Assembly: GCA_021775515.1 (NCBI GenBank)
Contig: JAJFHR010000097.1
Location: 1-22,951 of the forward strand
Direction of reading: 5' to 3'
Length of the DNA stretch: 22,951 bases
From: Hyphomicrobiales bacterium
GTDB lineage: Bacteria > Pseudomonadota > Alphaproteobacteria > Rhizobiales > JAJFHR01
The notes beneath the pieces are model-generated. The model had not been told where the DNA came from. It made no database searches and worked only from the letters and a program-made list of their open reading frames with translations. A program made the position numbers and the translations under genes. This document shows, in pieces, positions 1 through 7,530 of this stretch (the first letter of the stretch is position 1; each line of letters opens with the position of its first letter).

Positions 1-584
1 TCAGAGCTTACAGATACCACGCGTTGTATATCTGAAAAACTCTCGACGGCTTTTCCATCAATCGAGAGCACGATATCACCAACTTTAAAACCAGCTTCGG
101 CAGCAGCGCTGTCCGCCTGAATTTCATCCACCCTGGGAGCGGTAACCTGCCGCCCGACCACCGTAAACATGAACGCGAAAATCACGATCGCCAGGATAAA
201 ATTAGCTATTGGACCCGCAGCAACAACAGCTGCCCGCTGCCAAAGTTTTTTGGTATGGAAATTCCCTTCGCGCTCTTCCGGGCTAAGGGCTGCCAAACTC
301 TCGCGGTCCGGAACGCTGGCAGCATTGTCATCACCGGCGAATTTGACGTAACCACCTAGCGGGATCCAGCAAACTTTCCACCGGGTTCCTTTTTTATCAA
401 CAGTTCCGGCGATTTCCGGCCCGAACCCAACAGAAAAAGTTTCCACCTTCACGCCACACCAGCGCGCGACGAGGAAATGGCCCAGTTCGTGGAAAAACAC
501 GATTATCGTCAAGACAAACAAAAACGGCACTGCATAAGAAACGAATGATTGCAGGTTAGCAGTGAGGGCGGAAATCAGTTCCAT
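1..584 (-). CDS. rseP: RseP/MmpA-type site-2 zinc metalloprotease, 5' part only
   Basis: The first 194 codons of an inner-membrane intramembrane protease that cuts anti-sigma factors and membrane-bound signal peptide remnants. The 3' end lies beyond the window. I read it from the ATG at 584. Residues 32-36 are the zinc-binding HELGH in the first membrane helix, followed by a conserved region ending in WIPLGGYVKF. A second hydrophobic segment near residues 120-145 begins with GPIANF, matching the family GPxxNF element, and a PDZ domain starts near residue 150. It is the last gene here of the rpsB-to-rseP series, with a 53-base gap after dxr. Fifth in that series after frr, uppS, cdsA and dxr, it fits the usual alphaproteobacterial order, in which bamA often follows. 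Truncation is due only to the window edge. Confidence 0.95.
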   Translation of the reverse strand, partial: MELISALTANLQSFVSYAVPFLFVLTIIVFFHELGHFLVARWCGVKVETFSVGFGPEIAGTVDKKGTRWKVCWIPLGGYVKFAGDDNAASVPDRESLAALSPEEREGNFHTKKLWQRAAVVAAGPIANFILAIVIFAFMFTVVGRQVTAPRVDEIQADSAAAEAGFKVGDIVLSIDGKAVESFSDIQRVVSVSS

Positions 585-637
585 TTTGTAAAATCCAGTC
601 TACCTTATTTAATTCTGATTAATTTGATGACGCATCT

Positions 638-1849
638 TCAACGCGATATTTCAACGGCAGTTTTTGCCTGCCTGCGTCCATACGCATCAATTACGGCAAC
701 TTCATGCAAATCAGAAGCCTTTTTCATCATATTTTCTTGATCGGCCACCTCCAGCACAGAGCTGACAATCCGCGTGATATCAGTAAATCCAATCTGTTTG
801 GACAAAAATGCGCTTACGGCTATTTCGTTAGCAGCATTTAAAATTGTCGGTCCACTGCCATCAGCTTGCAACGCCTGGCGGCAAAGTGCCAATGCAGGGA
901 ACCTTTCGCTGCAGACATCTTCGAAATTAAGCGTGCCGATTTCCGCCAGATTTAACGGTTTAACCGGACATTCAATTCTGTCTGGCCAGGAAAGCGCATA
1001 GGCAATCGGTATGCACATATCAGGTGTGCCGAGATGAGCCAAAACCGAGCCATCACAATATTGTACAAGAGAGTGAATAACTGAATTGGGATGCACAATA
1101 ACATCCAGTTGATCGACTGACACCGGAAAGAGATGAAAGGCTTCAATGAGCTCCAGGCCCTTGTTCATCATCGTGGCGGAATCAATCGTGATCTTTTTAC
1201 CCATTCTCCAGTTAGGATGCCTGAGGGCTTGTTCGGGCGTGGCGTTTTGAATGTCTTGAAGCGATGTTTCTCTGAAAGGACCACCTGAGGCTGTCAATAT
1301 AATTTTGTCGACCCGTTCGGGTGAATCAAAGTCAAAAACCTGAAAGATGGCGCTATGTTCAGAATCAACCGGCAACAGTGTCGCATCACATTTTTCAACC
1401 TCATTCATAAACAATTCGCCAGCACACACCAGACATTCCTTGTTGGCAAGACCAATGCGCTGGCCCTTTTTAACTGCTGATAATGTCGGTTCAAGCCCAG
1501 CTGTTCCAACAATTGAGGCGATTACGCAATCGACGGGCCGCTCTGCGGCCTCGACCAGGCCACTAACACCTGCAGCCGTTTCAATTCCCGTCCCGCTAAG
1601 CGCGTCACGAAGTTCCTTATAGGCACTGTCATCGGCAACGACGGCAAATTTGGCATTAAACCGTTTGGCTTGCTCGGCGAGCAATTTTGCATTTTCGTTT
1701 GCAGTAAGGGCATCAACACTAAACCTCGACTTGTGATGCGAGATCAAATCCAAAGTATTGAGCCCGATCGATCCGGTTGCGCCCAATATCGAGATATTTT
1801 GCGGCGTACCCTCTGCCGGTAACGGATAATTTTCAGCCAATAGGCTCAT
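638..1849 (-). CDS. dxr: 1-deoxy-D-xylulose 5-phosphate reductoisomerase
   Basis: Converts 1-deoxy-D-xylulose 5-phosphate to 2-C-methyl-D-erythritol 4-phosphate with NADPH, the committed step of the MEP isoprenoid pathway, in the cytoplasm. The product has 403 residues, a normal family length (E. coli about 398). The NADPH-binding GATGSIG is at residues 23-29. The metal- and substrate-binding acidic residues are visible as D162 and E164 in VDSEH and E233 in NKGLELIEA. The blocks LTASGGPFRE, HPNWRMGKKITIDSAT and HPNSVIHSLV are also present. One small variation is NKEC, where many homologues have NKES. It starts 6 bases after the cdsA stop, so it is probably co-transcribed and translationally coupled. 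It supplies isoprenoid precursor for the UppS encoded two genes upstream. Confidence 0.97.
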   Translation of the reverse strand: MSLLAENYPLPAEGTPQNISILGATGSIGLNTLDLISHHKSRFSVDALTANENAKLLAEQAKRFNAKFAVVADDSAYKELRDALSGTGIETAAGVSGLVEAAERPVDCVIASIVGTAGLEPTLSAVKKGQRIGLANKECLVCAGELFMNEVEKCDATLLPVDSEHSAIFQVFDFDSPERVDKIILTASGGPFRETSLQDIQNATPEQALRHPNWRMGKKITIDSATMMNKGLELIEAFHLFPVSVDQLDVIVHPNSVIHSLVQYCDGSVLAHLGTPDMCIPIAYALSWPDRIECPVKPLNLAEIGTLNFEDVCSERFPALALCRQALQADGSGPTILNAANEIAVSAFLSKQIGFTDITRIVSSVLEVADQENMMKKASDLHEVAVIDAYGRRQAKTAVEISR

Positions 1850-1855
1850 AGGTAT

Positions 1856-2689
1856 TCACCAATTAATGAGATGACGGGCTACCATTTGACCATCACCTCT
1901 AACAAATCCAATCGCAAGCCCAAATATGGCAACGACAATCAAGGCATCCACCCGGTCCCACACGCCCCCGTGACCGGGAAGCAGCCGTCCGGAATCTTTA
2001 ATCTTCAATTGCCGTTTCGCCCACGATTCCTGCAAATCACCTCCCTGTGCAACAATTGCAGCAACAGCACTAACAGTGGTAATCGCAAGTTCCGAGCCGA
2101 CATCGGCAATTCGCGCTAGAACAAACCCTGCCAATGCTGCGCCCACCATACCACCAAAAAATCCCGCCCAGGTCTTGTTTGGAGATATTCTCGGCGCAAG
2201 CTTAGGCCCCCCAATAAGACGGCCGACGAAATATGCCATACTATCTGCCGACCAGACCACACAAAACAGCCAGAGCAAGGCGATAAGACCAAACTCAGTA
2301 TCCCCACGCAAAACGATGAGAGAGACTACGGCCGCACTGCCGATCGCCGTACCACCAGCCAATATGTATGCCCGCGGGCCGCTAAGCTTTGCCACCAGCA
2401 TACAAATCAGTGCGCCAGTCAACCCATAACCCAAGGCAATGAGAATATAACCGAACACTGCCAACACCCCTGCCCCCAGGAATGTTGCCAGGGCAATCGT
2501 GTAGAGAACGAAGATGCGGTCTTTAGCAACATTGTCAATTAGCTCAATGGCCAAAAGTGCTGCCAGCAACAACACCATGAGTTGAAACCAGAGGCCACCC
2601 AACCAAGTAAGCCCAATGACAATAGGTATAAGCAGGGCGGCCGTAAGCACCCTTTGGCCAAGTTCCGAAATATGGCGGTTATTTTTCAA
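1856..2689 (-). CDS. cdsA: phosphatidate cytidylyltransferase (CDP-diacylglycerol synthase)
   Basis: Integral membrane enzyme that makes CDP-diacylglycerol from phosphatidate and CTP, the branch point of phospholipid synthesis. The 277-residue product is strongly hydrophobic with about eight predicted membrane segments. The family signature lies near residues 222-248: KR, four residues, KDSG, then PGHGG and DRVD. The usual hydrophobic residue before KR is Ala here (SWAKR), a mild departure. An earlier conserved block runs from SADSMAYFVGR to SPNKTWAG (about 147-175). The only plausible start is TTG at 2689, because the next in-frame Met falls inside a membrane helix. No clear Shine-Dalgarno sequence precedes it. 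The gene is in the same reading frame as uppS, 18 bases after its TGA, which suggests translational coupling. Confidence 0.95.
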   Translation of the reverse strand: MKNNRHISELGQRVLTAALLIPIVIGLTWLGGLWFQLMVLLLAALLAIELIDNVAKDRIFVLYTIALATFLGAGVLAVFGYILIALGYGLTGALICMLVAKLSGPRAYILAGGTAIGSAAVVSLIVLRGDTEFGLIALLWLFCVVWSADSMAYFVGRLIGGPKLAPRISPNKTWAGFFGGMVGAALAGFVLARIADVGSELAITTVSAVAAIVAQGGDLQESWAKRQLKIKDSGRLLPGHGGVWDRVDALIVVAIFGLAIGFVRGDGQMVARHLINW

Positions 2690-2707
2690 GGCAATGAACG
2701 CAATCGG

Positions 2708-3505
2708 TCAACCACGGCTGCCTGCGGCAGGTAATTTGGCCGACGAGGAAGCGTTGCTTTCAGTCAGACCGCCATAACGTCTGGTCCGGCTTTGAAATTC
2801 TTCAATTGCCTTCATCAGCAAGTCCCGGTTGAAATCCGGCCAGGGCTGTTTTACGAACACAAACTCCGTATAGGCACATTGCCATAAAAGAAAATTACTT
2901 AAGCGCTGCTCACCTCCGGTGCGAATAAGCAGATCAGGTTCAGGAATGCCAGCGGTATCCAGATAATTATTGAAAGTCTCGGGATCAATCTGTTCGGCCC
3001 TCAATTCACCGCGTTGAACGGCTTCAGCGATCTTTCGCGCCGCACCGGCAACTTCCCACTTGCTGCCATAATTAAAGGCCACGACCAGTGTTATCGCCGT
3101 ATTGTCTTTTGTAAGCTTTTCAGCTTTTAAAATCAGATCGACGATTTCCTGATCAAGATTGTCACGATTGCCAATTACGACAACCCGGGCGCCCTGCTCA
3201 TGTAAACTGGCCAGATCACGGCGAATAAAACGCTTCAACAAACCCATGAGTTCATTGACTTCCTGGACGGGCCGCTGCCAGTTCTCCGAGCTGAAACTAT
3301 AAAGCGTAAGGTATTTGATTCCAAGTTCACCGGCGTCGCGCACCAGTTTGCGAACAGTCTCTACACCGCGCTTGTGTCCGGCAGCCCTTGGCAGTCCGCG
3401 AGCTCTGGCCCAACGGCCGTTACCGTCCATAATTATGGCCACATGCTGCGGAACAGCAGCACCCGTTTCCAAGTGCGGTGTCGACTTAAGTTTCAAAATC
3501 CCCAC
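2708..3505 (-). CDS. uppS: undecaprenyl diphosphate synthase (cis-prenyltransferase)
   Basis: Extends farnesyl diphosphate with eight isopentenyl units to C55 undecaprenyl diphosphate, the carrier lipid for peptidoglycan and other cell-wall polymers. The product has 265 residues. HVAIIMDGNGRWA near residues 21-33 contains the catalytic Asp (D27, matching E. coli D26), YSFSSENWQRP is the next conserved block, and LLIRTGGEQRLSNFLLWQ carries the C-terminal substrate-binding signature. The start is GTG at 3505, with GGAAG close upstream. The last 15 or so residues are a Ser/Ala-rich tail beyond the catalytic fold. It lies 115 bases downstream of frr, in a gap holding an inverted repeat, and 18 bases upstream of cdsA. 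Confidence 0.96.
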   Translation of the reverse strand: MGILKLKSTPHLETGAAVPQHVAIIMDGNGRWARARGLPRAAGHKRGVETVRKLVRDAGELGIKYLTLYSFSSENWQRPVQEVNELMGLLKRFIRRDLASLHEQGARVVVIGNRDNLDQEIVDLILKAEKLTKDNTAITLVVAFNYGSKWEVAGAARKIAEAVQRGELRAEQIDPETFNNYLDTAGIPEPDLLIRTGGEQRLSNFLLWQCAYTEFVFVKQPWPDFNRDLLMKAIEEFQSRTRRYGGLTESNASSSAKLPAAGSRG

Positions 3506-3537
3506 TCACTTCCGACTAAAACCCGGCAAATCCGGCT

Positions 3538-3576
3538 GACAAAAATTGTTGCAGTAACTTTAAAGCACAATTTGTC
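3538..3576 (-). other. inverted repeat in the frr-uppS intergenic gap
   Basis: On the minus strand GACAAATTGT pairs with ACAATTTTTGTC, giving about 10 base pairs with a two-base U bulge and a 17-base A/T-rich loop. No U-run follows it, so it is not a standard intrinsic terminator. It sits about 30 bases upstream of the uppS GTG start and may influence uppS translation or mRNA processing. Function is not known. Confidence 0.35.
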
Positions 3577-3620
3577 GAAAAAAGGTTGGTATCTTATATT
3601 TCCGATATTCCGGCAATTTC

Positions 3621-4184
3621 CTATACCTGCATGATCTCTTGTTCTTTTAACGACAGGGCCTCATCGATTACGGAAATAGTATCGTTAGTTAGCTTTTGCA
3701 CTTCTTCCGACCACAATTTTTCTTCGTCTTGGCTCATATGGCTATCTTTTTCAAGATGTTTAAGTTTGTCCATCCCATCGCGCCGGACGTTACGCACGGC
3801 AACCCGGGCCTGTTCGGCATATTGACTGGCAACCTTCGTAAGCTCCGTCCGCCGTTCTTCATTAAGTTCGGGAATGGGTATTCGCAGCAGAGAGCCCTCG
3901 ACGATTGGGTTAAGTCCCAGTGAAGAGTTTCGAATTGCTTTATCCACAGCACTTACCAGCGAATTATCCCAAACCTGCACGGAAAGCATGCGCGGTTCAG
4001 GAACAGAAATCGTCCCGACCTGGCTCATCGGCATTTGAGCACCATAAGCATCAACGGTGAGCGGCTCCAACAAACTGGTTGAGGCACGCCCGGTGCGCAA
4101 ACCTCCAAACTCACTTTTAAGAACAGAGGCAGCCCCCTTCATGCGCCGCTCAATATCATCAATATCAAACTCATGTTCTGCCAT
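3621..4184 (-). CDS. frr: ribosome recycling factor
   Basis: RRF splits post-termination ribosomes together with EF-G. The 187-residue product is the normal size (E. coli 185). The N-terminal helix contains the LRTGRAST element (residues about 29-36) of the three-helix bundle. Residues about 36-100 form the beta domain, with ISVPEPRMLSVQVWD, and the C-terminal helices contain VRNVRRDGMDKLKHLEK. The ATG at 4184 is preceded by AGAGGG with an 8-base spacer, a good ribosome binding site. The gene lies 37 bases after pyrH, in the widely conserved bacterial order rpsB-tsf-pyrH-frr. Confidence 0.98.
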   Translation of the reverse strand: MAEHEFDIDDIERRMKGAASVLKSEFGGLRTGRASTSLLEPLTVDAYGAQMPMSQVGTISVPEPRMLSVQVWDNSLVSAVDKAIRNSSLGLNPIVEGSLLRIPIPELNEERRTELTKVASQYAEQARVAVRNVRRDGMDKLKHLEKDSHMSQDEEKLWSEEVQKLTNDTISVIDEALSLKEQEIMQV

Positions 4185-4221
4185 TTTTTAAACCCTCTGC
4201 TTAACTCTAACCGGACCTATC

Positions 4222-4944
4222 TTATTCATCGGATATGACAGTAAACTTCCCCCGCCCCTGTGCCACATCCAACAACGCACCCGGAGTTCTGATGGAGAAT
4301 ACGACAACAGGTATATCATTGTCACGGGCCAGTGTAACTGCGGCTGTATCCATTACCCGCAGGTTTTGTACCACGAGATCCTGATAGGTTAATGTTTCAT
4401 AGCGTTCAGCATCCACCGAGGTTTTGGGGTCGGCAGAATAAACGCCATCAACACTAGTCCCTTTCATCAAAACATCACAACCAATTTCAGCCGCCCGCAG
4501 TGCAGATGCCGTATCGGTGGTGAAAAAGGGATTTCCGGTCCCGGCAGCAAATATAACGATGCGCCCCTTGTCTAAATGGCTTATTGCACGTGGGCATGTA
4601 AACGGCTCGCAGACGGTCGGCATCGGAATTGCGGACAAAACTCGAGCACTAAATCCCTTCGAATGCAGAGCACTTTGCATCGCCAAGGCATTCATGACGG
4701 TTGCCAGCATTCCCATATAATCGGCGCTGGTCCTATCCATGCCCTGAGCTGCACCGCTGAGGCCGCGAAAAATATTTCCTCCGCCAATTACCAATCCAAC
4801 TTCAATCCCCAGGTTGGCCACACTGCCAACTTCCTCCGCAACTCTTTGCGCAGTGTTTACATCAATGCCATATTCATTTTCGCCCATTAAAACTTCGCCG
4901 GAAACCTTGAGCAATATTCGTTTAAAAGGAACATCAGCAGACAT
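4222..4944 (-). CDS. pyrH: uridylate kinase (UMP kinase)
   Basis: Hexameric amino-acid-kinase-fold enzyme that phosphorylates UMP to UDP with ATP. It is the entry to all pyrimidine triphosphates and is often allosterically controlled by GTP and UTP. I chose the ATG at 4944 (240 residues), because AAGGA lies 10 bases upstream and the family begins near MSADVPFKRILLKVSGE. An in-frame GTG at 4980 would add 12 residues without family support. Visible motifs are KVSGE, VIGGGNIFRG, DRTSADYMGMLATVMN and TDTASALRAAEIGC. The 208-base gap between tsf and this gene is unusually long for the cluster and contains a strong hairpin, so separate expression control is possible. Confidence 0.97.
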   Translation of the reverse strand: MSADVPFKRILLKVSGEVLMGENEYGIDVNTAQRVAEEVGSVANLGIEVGLVIGGGNIFRGLSGAAQGMDRTSADYMGMLATVMNALAMQSALHSKGFSARVLSAIPMPTVCEPFTCPRAISHLDKGRIVIFAAGTGNPFFTTDTASALRAAEIGCDVLMKGTSVDGVYSADPKTSVDAERYETLTYQDLVVQNLRVMDTAAVTLARDNDIPVVVFSIRTPGALLDVAQGRGKFTVISDE

Positions 4945-4994
4945 GATGGGAGGATCCTTGAATTTGGTAAAATCAAGCACACAATAGACACAGT

Positions 4995-5019
4995 CTGCGA
5001 CAGATAAAATCTGACGCAG
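4995..5019 (-). other. strong hairpin in the tsf-pyrH intergenic region
   Basis: On the minus strand CTGCG, T, CAGAT, loop TTT, ATCTG, T, CGCAG form a nearly perfect 25-base palindrome: two 5-bp helices separated by a single U-U mismatch. It lies between the tsf stop and the pyrH start, about 50 bases before the pyrH ATG. It lacks a downstream U-tract, so it is probably not a simple terminator. It could be an attenuation, processing or mRNA-stability element for pyrH. It is read directly from the sequence and the role is inferred. Confidence 0.45.
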
Positions 5020-5152
5020 GAACTACGCTCTCAGTCTAGCCGATGATGAATTGATTCGGGCCTTCGCCCAAATTGCATGGGTGTCGGGTGCAACTTATGC
5101 CCAAAAGAGTAGGCCCAAGTTAAGCCAACTCATTCGAGCCAATCGGAATGAC

Positions 5153-6082
5153 CTAGGAACCGGAAGCTGCTGCGGCAACTTCGGCGGCAAAATCATCTTC
5201 TTTTTTCTCAATGCCCTCACCAAGCCCATAACGCACAAAACCCGTAATCTTAACCGGTGCGCCGACAGAAGTTTCCGCAGCCTTTGCAGCCTGTTCCACT
5301 GTGCTCTCACCATCAATTACAAAGGTCTGAGACAGCAATACGACTTCCTCGTAATATTTGCGAATACGGCCTTCGACCATTTTTTCAATGATGTTTTCCG
5401 GCTTGCCGGATTCGCGCGCCTGTTCGGACAAAACGGCTTTTTCACGAGCAACGACATCAGGGTCAAGGTCCTCAGTAGACAAGGACAGGGGGCTGGTTGC
5501 AGCAATGTGCATGGCAACCTGCTTACCAAATTCTGCCAGTTTATCTTTGTCACCGGCTGATTCCAGCCCCACGATCACGCCAATTTTACCCAATCCCGGT
5601 GCAATTTGGTTGTGAACATAAGAGGTAACCACACCGTCAGAAACGATCAAACCTGTCGTCCGGCGAAGGTTCATATTTTCCCCAATGGTTCCAACCATTT
5701 CAGAAATATACTCGCCGACTTTTTTACTGGTGCCGGGATAAGTTGTGTCTTTTAACGCCTCAATATCGCTGCCGCTATTAAGGCTCAAATCTGCAATATC
5801 AGAGACCATTTTCTGAAAAACTTCATTGCGGGCAACAAAATCTGTTTCAGAATTGACCTCGACGACAACTCCGTGATTGCCCGTTACAGCAACGCCGACC
5901 AGGCCTTCAGCGGCAATTCGATCAGATTTTTTAGCTGCTTTCGACAGACCCTTGGTGCGAAGCCAGTCCATGGCAGCTTCAATGTCACCATCGTTTTCGG
6001 TCAACGCTGTTTTACAGTCCATCATGCCCACGCCACTTTTGTCACGGAGCTCTTTCACCATCGATGCACTAATGTTGGCCAT
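5153..6082 (-). CDS. tsf: translation elongation factor Ts
   Basis: Guanine nucleotide exchange factor that recycles EF-Tu from GDP to GTP form. The product is 309 residues, the normal alphaproteobacterial length. The N-terminal UBA-like domain contains VKELRDKSGVGMMDCKTAL (about 9-27). The core contacting EF-Tu contains the hallmark TDFVARN at residues 80-86, and a helical coiled-coil-like segment follows later. The ATG at 6082 has a GAGGAA ribosome binding site 5 bases upstream. It follows rpsB after 92 bases that include a hairpin, the classic rpsB-tsf pairing, and is presumably expressed mainly from the rpsB promoter. Confidence 0.98.
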   Translation of the reverse strand: MANISASMVKELRDKSGVGMMDCKTALTENDGDIEAAMDWLRTKGLSKAAKKSDRIAAEGLVGVAVTGNHGVVVEVNSETDFVARNEVFQKMVSDIADLSLNSGSDIEALKDTTYPGTSKKVGEYISEMVGTIGENMNLRRTTGLIVSDGVVTSYVHNQIAPGLGKIGVIVGLESAGDKDKLAEFGKQVAMHIAATSPLSLSTEDLDPDVVAREKAVLSEQARESGKPENIIEKMVEGRIRKYYEEVVLLSQTFVIDGESTVEQAAKAAETSVGAPVKITGFVRYGLGEGIEKKEDDFAAEVAAAASGS

Positions 6083-6105
6083 CGTATTTCCTCGTTGATC
6101 AGAAG

Positions 6106-6137
6106 TTGCCCCGCGTTCACATATTCGCGGTGGGCAA
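6106..6137 (-). other. hairpin between rpsB and tsf (possible attenuator or processing site)
   Basis: Read on the minus strand: TTGCC, a CA bulge, CCGCG, a 10-base loop, then CGCGG and GGCAA. This gives 10 base pairs, mostly G-C. The sequence after it (CTTCTGATC) is only partly U-rich, so it may act as a weak terminator that lowers tsf relative to rpsB, or as a processing or stability element. Its 3' side ends about 23 bases before the tsf ATG, leaving the GAGGAA ribosome binding site free. Confidence 0.5.
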
Positions 6138-6174
6138 AAGTTTTAACGAAACTGGAGGGCGAAATTACCCCGTT

Positions 6175-7308
6175 TTAGCCGCCTAACAGCTCTCGAGCCT
6201 GCCCAAGCCAGTCATCACGTTCAATTCTACCTTTGAAGTTGAGTTCGCTATCAATGGATTGAATTTCCACGACAGATAAGTTGGCTATCTGTTCGTAGTG
6301 ATAAATGCCGAGTTTATTAAGTTTTTCCTCCAGCACCGGCCCAACGCCTGAAATTTTCTTGAGATCATCAGCTTCACCATTAGGTCCTGAAAGGCCTTTG
6401 AAACCATCAGAAGGCACGTCAACTTCAGTGCTTTCCGCGACAGCTGGTTGCGCTGCAGTTTCCTCTTCAACGGCTGGCTCCGCAATCTTTTCGGCTTCTT
6501 CAACTTGTTCCTCGGTTTCAACAACTGCGGCAGTTGCGGGCGCTTCGGCCACTTCTTGGCTCGGAAGCGCTGTTTCAACCACATTAACGGCTTCACCCAG
6601 GTCAATACCATCCGAGGCGGCGGAAACGGAAATGCCATCAATTACCGCTTTTGCCACAAGGTCGCAGTAAAGGTTAATTGCCCGACCGGCATCATCATTG
6701 CCAGGAATGGGATAGGTAATGTGATCGGGGTCACAGTTTGTGTCCATGATCGCCACAATAGGAACGCCCAGTTTACGAGCTTCCTGAATGGCAATTGACT
6801 CCTTATTGGTGTCGATTACGAACATAATATCCGGAACTCCACCCATGTCCTTGATGCCGCCAAGAGCGCGTTCCAACCTTTCGCGTTCCCGCGTTAATTT
6901 GAGCAATTCCTTTTTGGTCATGCCAAGCGCTTCACCCTGAAGCAGTTCTTCAAGATGCCGCAGCCTTTTGATTGATTTGGAGATAGTGGCCCAGTTGGTA
7001 AGCGTCCCACCAAGCCAACGATGATTGATATAATATTGCGCGCAGCTTTTTGCAGCCGCCGCAATAGGTTCGGAAGCCTGACGTTTGGTGCCGACGAACA
7101 ACACCCGGCCACGATTTGCCACAATATCGCGAATCGTGACTAACGCCTGATGCAGTGACGGTACTGTTTCAGCCAGGTCGATAATGTGGATGTTGTTGCG
7201 CGAGCCGAAAATATATTTCCCCATTTTGGGGTTCCAGCGATGCGTCTGATGTCCAAAATGAACTCCTGCTTCCAGCAGTTGACGCATTGAAAAATCAGGC
7301 AATGCCAT
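6175..7308 (-). CDS. rpsB: 30S ribosomal protein S2 with acidic linker and C-terminal HhH-type domain
   Basis: S2 joins the small ribosomal subunit late and is needed for binding of S1 and for initiation. Residues 1 to about 240 are a complete S2, with MRQLLEAGVHFGHQTHRWNP at the N-terminus, YINHRWLGGTLTN, and PDIMFVIDTN. The product is 377 residues, well above the roughly 240-255 of standard S2. The excess is a Glu/Ala/Val-rich acidic linker (about 245-313) and a folded-looking module (314-377) with DDLKKISGVGPVLEEKLNKL, a helix-hairpin-helix pattern, ending in FKGRIERDDW. From memory, related modules end some alphaproteobacterial L21 and NuoE proteins and some long rhizobial S2 proteins. 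The ATG at 7308 follows AGGAGA. The gene has its own promoter-like sequence and a structured leader. Confidence 0.97.
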   Translation of the reverse strand: MALPDFSMRQLLEAGVHFGHQTHRWNPKMGKYIFGSRNNIHIIDLAETVPSLHQALVTIRDIVANRGRVLFVGTKRQASEPIAAAAKSCAQYYINHRWLGGTLTNWATISKSIKRLRHLEELLQGEALGMTKKELLKLTRERERLERALGGIKDMGGVPDIMFVIDTNKESIAIQEARKLGVPIVAIMDTNCDPDHITYPIPGNDDAGRAINLYCDLVAKAVIDGISVSAASDGIDLGEAVNVVETALPSQEVAEAPATAAVVETEEQVEEAEKIAEPAVEEETAAQPAVAESTEVDVPSDGFKGLSGPNGEADDLKKISGVGPVLEEKLNKLGIYHYEQIANLSVVEIQSIDSELNFKGRIERDDWLGQARELLGG

Positions 7309-7349
7309 GCCGTTCTCCTATTTCTCCGGTTAAACCTCCGCAAGGATTG

Positions 7350-7365
7350 GCTGAAAACCTTCAGC
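7350..7365 (-). other. rpsB leader hairpin 2
   Basis: GCTGAA, loop GGTT, TTCAGC on the minus strand: a perfect 6-bp stem with a four-base loop, ending 41 bases before the rpsB ATG. Together with the upstream hairpin at 7379-7407 it makes the rpsB 5' untranslated region look structured, consistent with leader-based control of S2 synthesis. The regulatory role is inferred. Confidence 0.45.
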
Positions 7366-7378
7366 ACCGGATGGAATA

Positions 7379-7407
7379 CATGCTATGTGCCGCCGTAGCG
7401 GTGCATG
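7379..7407 (-). other. rpsB leader hairpin 1 with cUACGg tetraloop
   Basis: On the minus strand an outer CATGC/GCATG helix encloses CCGC-TACG-GCGG. The inner stem is capped by a UNCG-type tetraloop closed by C-G, an exceptionally stable loop class. It lies in the transcribed leader about 70-100 bases before the rpsB start. It may be the site of autogenous repression by S2, which is known for enterobacterial rpsB, but no sequence similarity to that leader was established here. Confidence 0.45.
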
Positions 7408-7440
7408 ATCCACGTACCTTGCGTGTGAATTTGCATGCGC

Positions 7441-7469
7441 GTTATAGGCACAAGCGTCAGCGATTGCAA
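7441..7469 (-). promoter_or_regulatory. candidate sigma-70-type promoter for rpsB
   Basis: The minus strand reads TTGCAA, a 17-base spacer, then TATAAC: a good housekeeping-sigma pattern with optimal spacing. Transcription would begin near 7434, giving a leader of about 125 bases before the rpsB ATG at 7308. It lies in the 222-base gap after the lipoprotein gene, where a separate promoter for the translation cluster is expected. Confidence 0.6.
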
Positions 7470-7530
7470 GCGTTGAAAAAATTTAATGAATACCACACGT
7501 CGAAACGCCATCTGGATTCTTTGGATTGTT

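Noticed and set aside
4945..4980. Upstream GTG start for pyrH
   Set aside because: It would add 12 residues without family support, while the ATG at 4944 has AAGGA at good spacing.
5051..5560. 169-codon plus-strand open frame
   Set aside because: It is antisense to tsf, and its sequence looks like a reverse-strand shadow.
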